64,000 nucleotides of DNA from an uncultured Clostridia bacterium (GTDB lineage Bacteria; Bacillota; Clostridia; Oscillospirales; Acutalibacteraceae): positions 62,001-126,000 of the forward strand of contig CALZID010000002.1 of the NCBI GenBank assembly GCA_945787805.1, read 5' to 3'. Below are positions 15,641-23,702 of the stretch, one piece after another. The notes below the pieces were generated by a model. It was not told the DNA's origin, did no database searches, and saw only the letters and a program-made list of their open reading frames with translations. A program made the position numbers and the translations under genes. Each line of letters opens with the position of its first letter. The stretch's first letter is position 1.

Positions 15641-16621
15641 TCATTGTTTTGCTTTAATAATTTTTCTTATTGTGCCCGGTCCTTCATGTCCCAATACCGC
15701 ACATTTATACTTTACGGAAGACGCTTTCTTATAGATAAAGGACGGACACGCTTTTTTAATCGGGGCATATCTCACATTATATGCGTCGAGAGTTTTATAA
15801 TAGTCGTTTGACTTGTATAAAAATGTGGTAAAAGACGGATATCCGCTTTCTGCCCACGCATTTTCCGCAATTGCGCCGATTCGGGGAAAGGTGAGATATT
15901 CAAAGCGTTTCATATCGGGTACATATTCCGTATTCATTTGCATATAGATTTCTTGCGTTTCGTCCGTCAAATTGCCACCGCTGTTACACACTTTTTTGAG
16001 AGTGTTCCAACCGTAGGGAAAATCTAAATTGTAAAGACTTAAATTTTTGTTTTCGCCGTCTTTGATAAATGCAATTTTTTTCTCTTGACAGTAAGCGACC
16101 AATTTTTCTGTGTCCTCTTGTGTATAATGGTTATTACCGTCGCACCAATTAAGAGTGTTTAATTTGTGGATTGCCATAAGGTCAATGATTTTTTTAATAT
16201 CGTCAAGAGAATAAAAATATCTGCCGAATGTAAGAGTAAACCCACGGCGAGCAAATCTCGGATAATCCGTAATTTCGGTATATGGGATTTTTCCGTCGGT
16301 CTGCAAAAGCATTTGTTTAAGAGTTTCTAAACCGTAAAACAGGCCTTTTTCGGTTTTGGCGGTTATATAGACTCTGCGGTTTTCGCATTTAATAGTGTAG
16401 CCTTCATCATTTTCAATTGTATCGTCAAGAGTGAGAATAATAGATTTTTCTTCACCCGTATCTTCGTGTATTCGCACTTTTTTATTAAAATGCTTTCGCA
16501 CGAAAACAACAAAATCTTGTGAAAACGGATATGGGGAAATTGTTGTTCCTGCGTGAAGCGTAAAGCCTTTTTTGTCGCTGTTTGTCAAAATGCCGACGGG
16601 CTGTGGGATAATATTAAACAT
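15641..16621 (-). CDS. GH20-like protein lacking the catalytic core
   Basis: 326 residues with an intact start (GGAGAG before ATG 16621). It begins as a normal family 20 beta-N-acetylhexosaminidase: N-terminal GH20b domain (~1-110, YTIKCENRRVYITAKTEKGL) and barrel entry YPRFARRGFTLTFGRYF. Then LNTLNWCDGNNHYTQEDTEKLVAY jumps over the segment that normally carries DDQGWR. It next passes to DFPYGWNTLKKV and the closing NTEYVPDMKRFEYLTFPRIGAIAENAW. The HxGGDE catalytic Asp-Glu pair is absent, as is most of the barrel middle (typical length ~500). The frame is open, so it is either a decaying gene with in-frame deletions or a non-catalytic sugar-binding derivative. Confidence 0.75.
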   Translation of the reverse strand: MFNIIPQPVGILTNSDKKGFTLHAGTTISPYPFSQDFVVFVRKHFNKKVRIHEDTGEEKSIILTLDDTIENDEGYTIKCENRRVYITAKTEKGLFYGLETLKQMLLQTDGKIPYTEITDYPRFARRGFTLTFGRYFYSLDDIKKIIDLMAIHKLNTLNWCDGNNHYTQEDTEKLVAYCQEKKIAFIKDGENKNLSLYNLDFPYGWNTLKKVCNSGGNLTDETQEIYMQMNTEYVPDMKRFEYLTFPRIGAIAENAWAESGYPSFTTFLYKSNDYYKTLDAYNVRYAPIKKACPSFIYKKASSVKYKCAVLGHEGPGTIRKIIKAKQ

Positions 16622-16716
16622 CCTTTTTACTCTCCATAACCAAATGTAAAAGTTTTACATTCTAATTTTATCATAAAATCTTTATAACTACAACACAAAA
16701 TAGTATATATTTTCTC

Positions 16717-16745
16717 TTGAAATTAGTTGTATTATATAGTATAAT
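16717..16745 (+). promoter_or_regulatory. Promoter of the SRP RNA
   Basis: TTGAAA (16717-16722), 17-base spacer, TATAAT (16740-16745). Strong sigma-A type promoter placed for a start near 16752. Confidence 0.85.
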
Positions 16746-16763
16746 GTATCGGTAATAGTAATT

Positions 16764-16905
16764 TGCCTTAATTCAGTCGTGTGCCGTGTGGGTCCTGTGC
16801 GGCGGGGCGCTGTGAACCATGTCAGGCGGGGAACCGAGCAGCATTAAGCGGTTTGCACCGGGCGCCACAGTCTGCCTGCACGACACATGACTGAGTTAAG
16901 GCAAT
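16764..16905 (+). ncRNA. ffs: Signal recognition particle RNA (small bacterial 4.5S type)
   Basis: Long hairpin RNA. TTGCCTTAATTCAGTC at the 5' side pairs with GACTGAGTTAAGGCAA at the 3' side, extended by GTGT/ACAC. The apical Ffh-binding region reads GTCAGGCGGGGAACCGAGCAGC, with the conserved GTCAGG, GGAA loop-type motif and AGCAGC. It binds Ffh for co-translational membrane targeting. The dnaX gene starts 33 bases later; ffs-dnaX-ybaB-recR is a common Firmicute order, which supports the call. Exact ends not determined. Confidence 0.88.
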
Positions 16906-16938
16906 TTTAATAGGTGTTAAAAATCGGAGGAAAAACCT

Positions 16939-18591
16939 ATGTACCGTGCGTTTTACAGAAAATACCGTCCGTCAACATTCAAAAGCGTTGTGGGGCAGGA
17001 GCATATTACAAAAACACTTGAAAATGCTGTGAAAAGCGGCAAAACAAGTCATGCTTATCTTTTCACCGGCTCTCGCGGTACGGGTAAAACCTCTTGTGCA
17101 AAAATTCTTTCAAAAGCAGTGAACTGTTTAAATCCCGTTGACGGTAATCCCTGTAACGAGTGTGAAATCTGCCGTGGAATAGACAACGGCTCAATTCTTG
17201 ACATTATTGAAATCGACGCCGCATCTAACAACGGTGTTGACAATATCCGTGATTTGAGAGAAGAAGCAAATTTTACTCCCGCAAACGCAAAATACAGAGT
17301 TTATATTATCGACGAAGTTCACATGCTTTCAATCGGGGCGTTCAATGCACTGCTCAAAACTCTTGAAGAGCCCCCGGCTCATGTTATTTTCATTCTTGCA
17401 ACGACAGAAGTGCATAAGCTTCCGTCAACTATTCTCTCACGCTGTCAGAGATTCGACTTCAAACGGATTGAACCCGAAGCAATCGCAAACAGACTTTCAG
17501 AAGTTGCAGAAAAAGAAAATTTGAAGTTAGCGGATGACGGCGCTATGCTCATTGCCCGTATTGCGGACGGCGCTATGCGTGACGCTCTTTCACTTTTGGA
17601 CAGATGCTCGTCGGTTGAGGGTGTTATTGACTCTGCGGCGGTGGCGAAGAGCGCAGGGCTTGCCGGCAGAGAATATATCTTTGAGCTTTGCGACGCAATT
17701 ATTGAGAAAAATCCCGCAAAGGCGCTTGAAATTGTTGATAAGCTCTATAACGATTCCTGTGATATGGAAAGACTTCTCACAGAGCTTACAAGTCATTTCA
17801 GAAATCTTATGGTTTCAAAAGCTGTCAAGAATTTTGAGAGTATGATTATCTGCTCACAGGGTGAAATTGATATAATCCGTCAGCAGAGCGAAAAAACAAC
17901 CCTTGCAACAATTATGTCCTGTATCGACATTCTCACCGCATCTGCCTCATCTATGAAACAGGGCGCAAACAGAAGAACAAGTGCCGAGCTTTGCATTATA
18001 AGACTTTGCACACCTACTCTTGATACCGATTTGAATGCAATTCTCCGTCGTCTCAGTGAGTTGGAAAACGCTGTGAATTCAGGCAGTATTACGGTAAAGG
18101 TTGAGTCAAAGCCTTCTTCTGTTCCCGTAAAAGAAAAAACAGAAGAAGCAGAAGAAGTAAAGGTTGAAGAAGTAAAACCCGAACCGAAACCTGAGCCAAG
18201 AAAAGAAGAAACCGTTGCTCCAACACCGGCAAAAGAAGAAAAAGTACAGCCCACTCAGCAGTCAGGCGGAACCGTTCCTTTTGACAGATGGCCCGAAGTG
18301 CTTGAAAAACTGTTTTCAAACGATAAGAGCCTTATGGTTATGCTCTCGGGCTCAAGCGCATTCGTGCATCAAGATAAATACTTGTTAATCAAAGGTTCAC
18401 CCGTTCTTGAAATGTATCTCAAAACCGGCGAATACTCAAAAATTATCAAGCAGGCGGTTATTGATATATCAGGCAAGAATTATACCCTTGCAGTTTATAA
18501 CAACAAACAAGAAGAAGCACCGAAAAGCCCGCTCGCCGACCTTGTATCAAAGGCAAAGAGCTTAGGTGTGAACATTCAGGAGGATAAATAA
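16939..18591 (+). CDS. dnaX: DNA polymerase III subunits gamma and tau
   Basis: 550 residues, clamp-loader ATPase. RPSTFKSVVGQEHITKTLENAV at the start, Walker A GSRGTGKTS at ~44-52, zinc-module cysteines (CLNPVDGNPCNECEICRGI), Walker B with DEVH, sensor 1 TTEVHKLPSTILSRCQRFDF including the SRC arginine finger. Domain III runs to ~360, followed by an acidic Glu/Lys/Pro-rich linker (~370-440) and a C-terminal tau-type domain. No obvious slippery A-run for a gamma frameshift was noted. Starts 33 bases after the SRP RNA and is followed one base later by ybaB, hence an operon. Confidence 0.96.
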   Translation: MYRAFYRKYRPSTFKSVVGQEHITKTLENAVKSGKTSHAYLFTGSRGTGKTSCAKILSKAVNCLNPVDGNPCNECEICRGIDNGSILDIIEIDAASNNGVDNIRDLREEANFTPANAKYRVYIIDEVHMLSIGAFNALLKTLEEPPAHVIFILATTEVHKLPSTILSRCQRFDFKRIEPEAIANRLSEVAEKENLKLADDGAMLIARIADGAMRDALSLLDRCSSVEGVIDSAAVAKSAGLAGREYIFELCDAIIEKNPAKALEIVDKLYNDSCDMERLLTELTSHFRNLMVSKAVKNFESMIICSQGEIDIIRQQSEKTTLATIMSCIDILTASASSMKQGANRRTSAELCIIRLCTPTLDTDLNAILRRLSELENAVNSGSITVKVESKPSSVPVKEKTEEAEEVKVEEVKPEPKPEPRKEETVAPTPAKEEKVQPTQQSGGTVPFDRWPEVLEKLFSNDKSLMVMLSGSSAFVHQDKYLLIKGSPVLEMYLKTGEYSKIIKQAVIDISGKNYTLAVYNNKQEEAPKSPLADLVSKAKSLGVNIQEDK

Positions 18592-18592
18592 A

Positions 18593-18928
18593 ATGAAAGC
18601 AAGAATTCCAAATCAGGGCGGTCAGGCAAATATGATGAAACGCCTTCAGCAAATGCAAGACGATATGGCTCGTGTTCAAAAAGAATGCGAAGAAGCAGAA
18701 TATTCGGCTTCTGCCGGCGGCGGCGCTATTGATGTCAAGGTCAACGGTAAGCATCAATTGGTATCCGTTAAAATTCAGCCCGATGTTGTTGACCCCGAAG
18801 ACACAGAAATGCTCGAAGACTTGCTTATTGCGGCAGTAAACGAAGCAATGAGAAAAGCGGACGAAACAATGGAGAGAGAAATGGGCAAAATCACAGGCGG
18901 AATGAACATTCCCGGACTTGGTTTTTAA
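18593..18928 (+). CDS. ybaB: YbaB/EbfC nucleoid-associated protein
   Basis: 111 residues. Small DNA-binding dimer of the YbaB/EbfC family: MMKRLQQMQDDMARVQKE helix, then SASAGGGAIDVKVNGKHQLVSVKIQPDVVDPEDTEMLEDLL, a near-diagnostic stretch, and a C-terminal helix ending in a Gly/Pro-rich GGMNIPGLGF tail. It sits in the classic dnaX-ybaB-recR order, with the ATG one base after the dnaX stop codon (AGGAGG lies within the last dnaX codons). Binds the nucleoid; specific role in this organism unknown. Confidence 0.96.
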   Translation: MKARIPNQGGQANMMKRLQQMQDDMARVQKECEEAEYSASAGGGAIDVKVNGKHQLVSVKIQPDVVDPEDTEMLEDLLIAAVNEAMRKADETMEREMGKITGGMNIPGLGF

Positions 18929-18940
18929 GGATTTACAACT

Positions 18941-19534
18941 ATGGCTATTGTATCACTTGAAAAGTTGATAGAAGAATTTCGCAAAATGCCCTCTGTCGGT
19001 GTAAAATCGGCGGAGAGAATGGCATATTATATTCTCGGACTTGACGACGGTGAAACAAAAAGTCTTGTTGACGCTATAAATAACGCTCACACAAACATTC
19101 ACACTTGCAATGTCTGTTGCAACCTTACCGAAGGTGAAAAGTGTAATATTTGCAATAATCCGAGCCGTGACAGTTCGGTAATCTGTGTTGTTGAAAATCC
19201 CAGAGATGTGACCGCATTTGAGCGTACACATGAATATAAAGGCACATACCATGTGCTGCACGGAATAATTTCACCTATGAACGGCATAGGGCCCGACAAT
19301 ATTCGCATTAAAGAGCTTATCAGCCGATTGGCAGACGACTCTGTAAACGAAGTTATTATGGCGACAAATCCCACCGCCGAGGGTGAAGCGACCGCAATGT
19401 ATATTGCACGGCTTTTAAAGCCGATGGGTATAAAAGTGAGCAGACTCGCTTACGGTATTCCCGTTGGCAGTGACCTTGAATATGCAGACGAGGTAACACT
19501 TTCCAGAGCACTTCAAGGCAGAAATTTGTTATAA
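18941..19534 (+). CDS. recR: Recombination mediator RecR
   Basis: 197 residues, normal length. Helix-hairpin-helix MPSVGVKSAERMAYY at ~15-29, C4 zinc finger CNVCCNLTEGEKCNIC at ~56-71, Toprim motif VVENPRDVTAFERTHEYKG, and Walker-B-like C-terminal region with LAYGIPVGSDLEYADEVTLSRALQGR. It works with RecO/RecF to load RecA at gapped DNA in the cytoplasm. Twelve bases follow ybaB. The smpB gene begins 12 bases downstream, so replication/repair and ribosome rescue genes share one transcript. Confidence 0.97.
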   Translation: MAIVSLEKLIEEFRKMPSVGVKSAERMAYYILGLDDGETKSLVDAINNAHTNIHTCNVCCNLTEGEKCNICNNPSRDSSVICVVENPRDVTAFERTHEYKGTYHVLHGIISPMNGIGPDNIRIKELISRLADDSVNEVIMATNPTAEGEATAMYIARLLKPMGIKVSRLAYGIPVGSDLEYADEVTLSRALQGRNLL

Positions 19535-19546
19535 TGGTGATAAATC

Positions 19547-20014
19547 ATGGCAGAGAAAAATCAAAATACTACAATTGCACAAAACAAAAAAGCTCTCCAT
19601 GATTATTTTGTGATAGAGAGCTTTGAAGCGGGCATTGAGCTTGTCGGAACCGAAGTCAAATCTTTAAGACAGGGCAAGTGCAATCTTAAAGACGCTTGGT
19701 GCAGTATTGTTGACGGTGAAATTTTTGTCAACGGAATGCACATAAGCCCCTATGACCACGGCAATATTTTCAACCGTGACCCGTTAAGAGTGCGCAAACT
19801 CTTAATGCACAAAAAAGAGATTATGCGGCTTTTAGGCACAACAAAACAGGAGGGTCTTACCCTTATTCCTTTGTCGGTTTATTTCAAAAAAGGCAGAGCA
19901 AAGGTGCAGGTGGGACTTTGTAAAGGTAAAAAGCTTTACGACAAGCGTGATGTTGCCGCTAAAAAAGAAGCTCAGCGTAATATTGAGCGCACAATGAAAG
20001 AGAGAATGCGATAG
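19547..20014 (+). CDS. smpB: SsrA-binding protein SmpB
   Basis: 155 residues. Contains the OB-fold core [28 protein letters not shown], the HISPYDHGN motif, [10 protein letters not shown] and the basic tail [17 protein letters not shown] that becomes helical in the mRNA channel. It binds tmRNA and alanyl-tRNA-like acceptor arms to rescue stalled ribosomes. The tmRNA gene lies only ~620 bases downstream, with one unknown gene in between. Ribosome site is modest (ATGGTGATAAATC before the ATG). Confidence 0.97.
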   Translation: MAEKNQNTTIAQNKKALHDYFVIESFEAGIELVGTEVKSLRQGKCNLKDAWCSIVDGEIFVNGMHISPYDHGNIFNRDPLRVRKLLMHKKEIMRLLGTTKQEGLTLIPLSVYFKKGRAKVQVGLCKGKKLYDKRDVAAKKEAQRNIERTMKERMR

Positions 20015-20016
20015 TA

Positions 20017-20631
20017 ATGAACAGAAATTGTGTTGAGTGCGGTAAAGCATTCTCTATCAGTGACTCCGAAATAGACTTTTATAAATCAAAAAATCTTAAT
20101 TTGCCCAAAAGATGCAAGTCTTGCAGAGATAAAAATAAAACTGCAAACGGCGAATACAGAAACTACACCGCAAATGCACCTTTAAAAAACCGTGATATAT
20201 TTATTTCGGCAATTCTCTTTATCGGGATTTTTGTAAATGTTATGAGCTTTTCCGCTTATAACAAATTTACAACGCCCATTCTGATTCTTGACTTAATCGG
20301 TATTTTTGCAATATTTTGTCTTGTTAAAATTAAAAAAAGTGTTGCAATTCAAGAGTTTGACACTTGTAATTATCCGCACACCTTTTATGATGTTCATTCA
20401 ATGGTTGAGCATTATATCAAGCACGGCAAAGAAACCGATTGCAAGGATATGGAAGAATATCTTTATAAAACAAATTCTCTGATTCAGCGAAAAAATATAC
20501 TGTCAAAAAAGCAGAAAGACGGTGATACTGCTTATTACGACCCACATACAAGCGAGTTTGCGGTAGTGGCAAAAGCAGGATATATCCGTACATATTTTAT
20601 CGCTTCGTTGTCATACTATAATAAACAATAA
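20017..20631 (+). CDS. Zinc-ribbon / two-TM / HG..IRTYF-domain protein between smpB and ssrA
   Basis: 204 residues in three parts. Residues 1-45 are a treble-clef-like zinc ribbon (CVECGKAFSISDSEIDFY…LPKRCKSCRDK, Pfam zf_Tbcl type). Residues ~62-108 contain two TM helices. Residues ~118-204 match the stand-alone protein at 13788-14063: VEHYIKHGKETDCKDMEEYLYKTN, DGDTAYYDPHTSEFAVV, GYIRTYFIA. That last domain resembles BECR-type nuclease domains of polymorphic toxins (recalled, unproven). It starts 2 bases after smpB and ends 3 bases before the tmRNA 5' end, so it must be co-transcribed with both. A role in ribosome rescue or RNA cleavage at the membrane is a guess from location. Confidence 0.75.
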   Translation: MNRNCVECGKAFSISDSEIDFYKSKNLNLPKRCKSCRDKNKTANGEYRNYTANAPLKNRDIFISAILFIGIFVNVMSFSAYNKFTTPILILDLIGIFAIFCLVKIKKSVAIQEFDTCNYPHTFYDVHSMVEHYIKHGKETDCKDMEEYLYKTNSLIQRKNILSKKQKDGDTAYYDPHTSEFAVVAKAGYIRTYFIASLSYYNKQ

Positions 20632-20634
20632 TAT

Positions 20635-20987
20635 GGGGATGAAAGGATTTCGACGGGGATTTTGAACTGCGATAAGCGAGTAGTGGAGTCTGCCCACTAT
20701 AAAACGGACGGTTTATAAATAATAAACGACAAAAACGAAAAAGTACTTCTTGCTGCTTAATCAGCGGTGAGCGCTCCCCCGAGAGAACTGCGGCTCGGTC
20801 AGGAGTGTCATTCAGCAGTAAATGTGAACGGATAACCGCCTTGTAGTCCGTCACACATCACAGGGCTACTGAAAGGAATGCCTGTTTGTCGGCTGTCCCG
20901 TAGGGAATTACAATAGATAAACTACACTCGTAGAAAGTTTCAGGAATAGATTTTCGGACGCGAGTTCGACTCTCGCCATCTCCACCA
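20635..20987 (+). ncRNA. ssrA: Transfer-messenger RNA
   Basis: Starts GGGGATGAAAGGATTTCGACGGGG and ends GTTCGACTCTCGCCATCTCCACCA, with the 7-bp acceptor stem GGGGATG/CATCTCC and genome-encoded CCA. The tag-coding region (~20722-20760) ends AAC GAC AAA AAC GAA AAA GTA CTT CTT GCT GCT TAA, i.e. NDKNEKVLLAA, where most bacteria have a ...ALAA end. The exact resume codon is uncertain (ATA or AAC, no usual GCA). About 353 nt, one-piece form. A Rho-independent hairpin follows. Confidence 0.96.
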
Positions 20988-20988
20988 A

Positions 20989-21023
20989 AAAAATCCTAAA
21001 TTCTTGCGAATTTAGGATTTTTT
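20989..21023 (+). terminator. ssrA terminator
   Basis: AAATCCTAAATTC and GAATTTAGGATTT arms around TTGC, followed by a short T run. Confidence 0.88.
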
Positions 21024-21135
21024 ACTTATTACTTATTACTTCTTAACTCTTACCTTTTACATATCGCCCTTGCGTTCTCTTTAAGAGAGTGCTATTTTTT
21101 TGCTATTTTTCATTTACTTTTTTGTCGGTATATTG

Positions 21136-21141
21136 TATAAT
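21136..21141 (+). promoter_or_regulatory. -10 box of the GDPD gene
   Basis: TATAAT at 21136-21141 with a weak TTTACT-like -35 around 21113. The 143-base gap from the tmRNA otherwise shows only AT-rich sequence and a short TCTCT/AGAGA dyad near 21080. Confidence 0.45.
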
Positions 21142-21180
21142 GTTAATAACTATATGATTTGTTGAATGGGTGGCGTTAAA

Positions 21181-22029
21181 ATGAAAAAGAATACAAAGAA
21201 ATTTTTAAGCGTAGCAATCCCCGCAACCGTTATCGGATTGGCTGCAAGAAAGAAATATGTTGACTTTCGTTACGGTGTGAAAGGTCCGAAACCCGTTATC
21301 ACCTTTTCAGAATCAACCGACAAAAATTTATATGAAATTCACCTTACCGCTCACAGGGGACTTTCTTCAATTGTTCCCGAAAATACCATTGAAGCATTCA
21401 AAGAAGCCGCAAAGCATAATTTCTATGCTCTTGAATGTGATGTGCATTGCACAACCGACGGCAAATGGGTAATCATTCACGACTGTATGCTTCAATCAAT
21501 GGCAAAAGAAAAGGGCGATGTTAAGAAAAAATCTTACGAAGAGCTTTCAAAAATCAGGTTTACAAACGGTGCAAATATTGCAGATTATCCCGACGCCACC
21601 GTTTGTCTTGTCGAAGACTTTATTGAAATTTGCAAAGAGGCAAATATTCGTCCCATGATTGAAGTTAAGGACAAGCGTGTGGAAAAGGTTGCAGACTTGC
21701 TCGAAATCATTCGCAAATATGAAATAGAAGACAGCGTAATTCTCATCTCTTTCCACAAAGAAATTCTTCGTGAATTCAGAAGACTTTCACCGAATATGGA
21801 AACATGGTATTTAATGCGCACAATTACGGACGAAAAAATTCAGGAATGTATTGAAAACAACAACGGTGTTGCTTTTGAAGCAAAGCGTGCAAAGCCTGAA
21901 ATGATTCAAAAAATTCACGACAACAATCTCACTGCCGCTTGCTGGACGGTTGACACTAAAGAAATGCTCAACAATATGCTTGAAAACGGCGTGAAATATA
22001 TAACAACTAACGCAATTCTTCCCGAATAA
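21181..22029 (+). CDS. Glycerophosphodiester phosphodiesterase family protein
   Basis: 282 residues (ATG 21181, with GGGTGG upstream; an ATG at 21166 is also possible). One N-terminal hydrophobic segment (FLSVAIPATVIGLAA) may anchor it in the membrane. The catalytic GDPD barrel shows TAHRGLSSIVPENTIEAF (catalytic His and Arg), ALECDVHCTTDGKWVIIHD (metal-binding Glu, Asp, second His) and IRPMIEVKDKR. It would cleave glycerophosphodiesters from lipid or teichoic-acid turnover to glycerol 3-phosphate. The end WTVDTKEMLNNMLENGVKYITTNAI matches the family. gltX follows after 11 bases. Confidence 0.93.
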   Translation: MKKNTKKFLSVAIPATVIGLAARKKYVDFRYGVKGPKPVITFSESTDKNLYEIHLTAHRGLSSIVPENTIEAFKEAAKHNFYALECDVHCTTDGKWVIIHDCMLQSMAKEKGDVKKKSYEELSKIRFTNGANIADYPDATVCLVEDFIEICKEANIRPMIEVKDKRVEKVADLLEIIRKYEIEDSVILISFHKEILREFRRLSPNMETWYLMRTITDEKIQECIENNNGVAFEAKRAKPEMIQKIHDNNLTAACWTVDTKEMLNNMLENGVKYITTNAILPE

Positions 22030-22040
22030 GAGGTAAATAA

Positions 22041-23699
22041 ATGACAGACTGCAAAAAAATTGCTGAACTTATTTTTAAGGATGTGGACAAGTCCACAGAA
22101 TATTATGAAAATCTTTATCCCGCAAGGAAATTGCCGGAGGGTGCAAGAGTAACAAGATTTGCCCCAAGCCCCACCGGGTATCTCCACTTCGGCGGACTTT
22201 ACGCAGGATTTGCATCAAAGCTCACCGCCCAAACTACAAAGGGTGTGTTTATGCTCCGTATTGAAGACACCGACAAAAAGCGTGAGGTTGAAGACGGTGT
22301 TACGGGCATTGTGACAGGTCTTAAAGCCTTCGGCGTTACTCCCGACGAGGGTGTAACCGGCTTTGACAGTGAAGACGGAGAATACGGTCCTTATACACAA
22401 AGTCACAGACGGGAAATCTATCGCACTTTTGCTAAAAAATTAGTTGAAGAAGGCAAGGCTTATCCTTGTTTCTGCACCGCAGAAGAGCTTGAAGACATTA
22501 GAAGCCGTCAAGAAAATGAAGATATTAAGGGTTATTACGGCGCTTATGCAAAATGCAGAGATTTAAGCGATGATGAAATCACCCAAAAAATCAATGCAGG
22601 TATTCCTTACACCATCCGTCTTCGTTCAAGCGGTGATATTTCAAGAAAAATCGCATTTGACGATATGATTAAGGGCAAAATTGAAATGAGCGAAAATGTG
22701 AATGATGTTGTCATTCTCAAAACCGACGGCATTCCAACTTACCATTTCGCTCACGCAGTTGATGACCACTTAATGCACACGACTCATGTTGTCCGCGGTG
22801 ACGAGTGGATTGCTTCAGTCCCCCTTCACATTGAGCTTTTCAGAGTTTGCGGCTTTAAGCCCGTTAAATATGCTCACATTGCCCCCATTATGAAAGAAGA
22901 AAACGGCGGCAAGAGAAAGCTTTCAAAGAGAAAAGACCCTGAGGCAAATGTGTCTTTCTATATTGAAAAGGGATACCCCGAAGCAAGCGTCAAGGAATAT
23001 ATGCTCACTATTCTCAATTCAAATTTTGAAGACTGGCGAAGAGCAAACAAAAATGAAGATATTGCAAAATTCCCCTTTAATCTTAAAAAGATGAGTGTTT
23101 CGGGCGCACTTTTTGATATGGTTAAGTTTAACGATGTATCAAAAAATGTAATCTCCGTTATGACTGCACAAGAAGTTTATAATCATGTTGTTGATTGGGC
23201 AAAGGATTATGACAAAGCTCTCTATGATTTGTTTGTTGCCGACAGCGAAAAAGCAAAGGCAATTCTTAACATTGACAGAGATAACCCCAAACCGAGAAAA
23301 GACATTGCTTGTTGGGAAGAAGTTAAAAACTATGTTGAATTTTTCTATAACGAGCTTTATACTCCGAACAACGCACTTCCCGAAAACATAAACAAAGACG
23401 ACGCAATAGAAATTCTCACAAAATACAAAGGTGTTTATTCTGAAAGCGACAGCAAAGAAGAATGGTTTAACAAAATCAAAGAGCTTTGTACATCTTGCGG
23501 ATTTACACCGAATGTTAAAGAATACAAACAAAATCCCGACGCATTCAAAGGTCATGTGGGTGATGTTTCAACAGTTATTCGTGTTGCAATGACATCTCGT
23601 ACAAATACTCCCGATTTGTATTACATTATGCAAATTCTCGGTGCAAACGAAGTTATGAGCAGAATTGACAATGCGATAAAATCATATAAAGAGGCTTAA
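22041..23699 (+). CDS. gltX: Glutamyl-tRNA synthetase
   Basis: 552 residues, class I synthetase charging tRNA-Glu. HIGH-type motif PSPTGYLHFGGL at ~37-48, RIEDTDKKREVEDG, the conserved Cys-rich insertion HDD-type YPCFCTAEELEDIR, and KMSKS-type KLSKRKDPEA at ~293. The C-terminal helical anticodon-binding domain is complete. A separate glnS follows 3 bases later, so indirect tRNA-Gln charging via GatCAB may be unnecessary here and this enzyme is probably discriminating, though that cannot be read from sequence. Length is somewhat greater than the common ~480. Confidence 0.96.
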   Translation: MTDCKKIAELIFKDVDKSTEYYENLYPARKLPEGARVTRFAPSPTGYLHFGGLYAGFASKLTAQTTKGVFMLRIEDTDKKREVEDGVTGIVTGLKAFGVTPDEGVTGFDSEDGEYGPYTQSHRREIYRTFAKKLVEEGKAYPCFCTAEELEDIRSRQENEDIKGYYGAYAKCRDLSDDEITQKINAGIPYTIRLRSSGDISRKIAFDDMIKGKIEMSENVNDVVILKTDGIPTYHFAHAVDDHLMHTTHVVRGDEWIASVPLHIELFRVCGFKPVKYAHIAPIMKEENGGKRKLSKRKDPEANVSFYIEKGYPEASVKEYMLTILNSNFEDWRRANKNEDIAKFPFNLKKMSVSGALFDMVKFNDVSKNVISVMTAQEVYNHVVDWAKDYDKALYDLFVADSEKAKAILNIDRDNPKPRKDIACWEEVKNYVEFFYNELYTPNNALPENINKDDAIEILTKYKGVYSESDSKEEWFNKIKELCTSCGFTPNVKEYKQNPDAFKGHVGDVSTVIRVAMTSRTNTPDLYYIMQILGANEVMSRIDNAIKSYKEA

Positions 23700-23702
23700 A
23701 TT

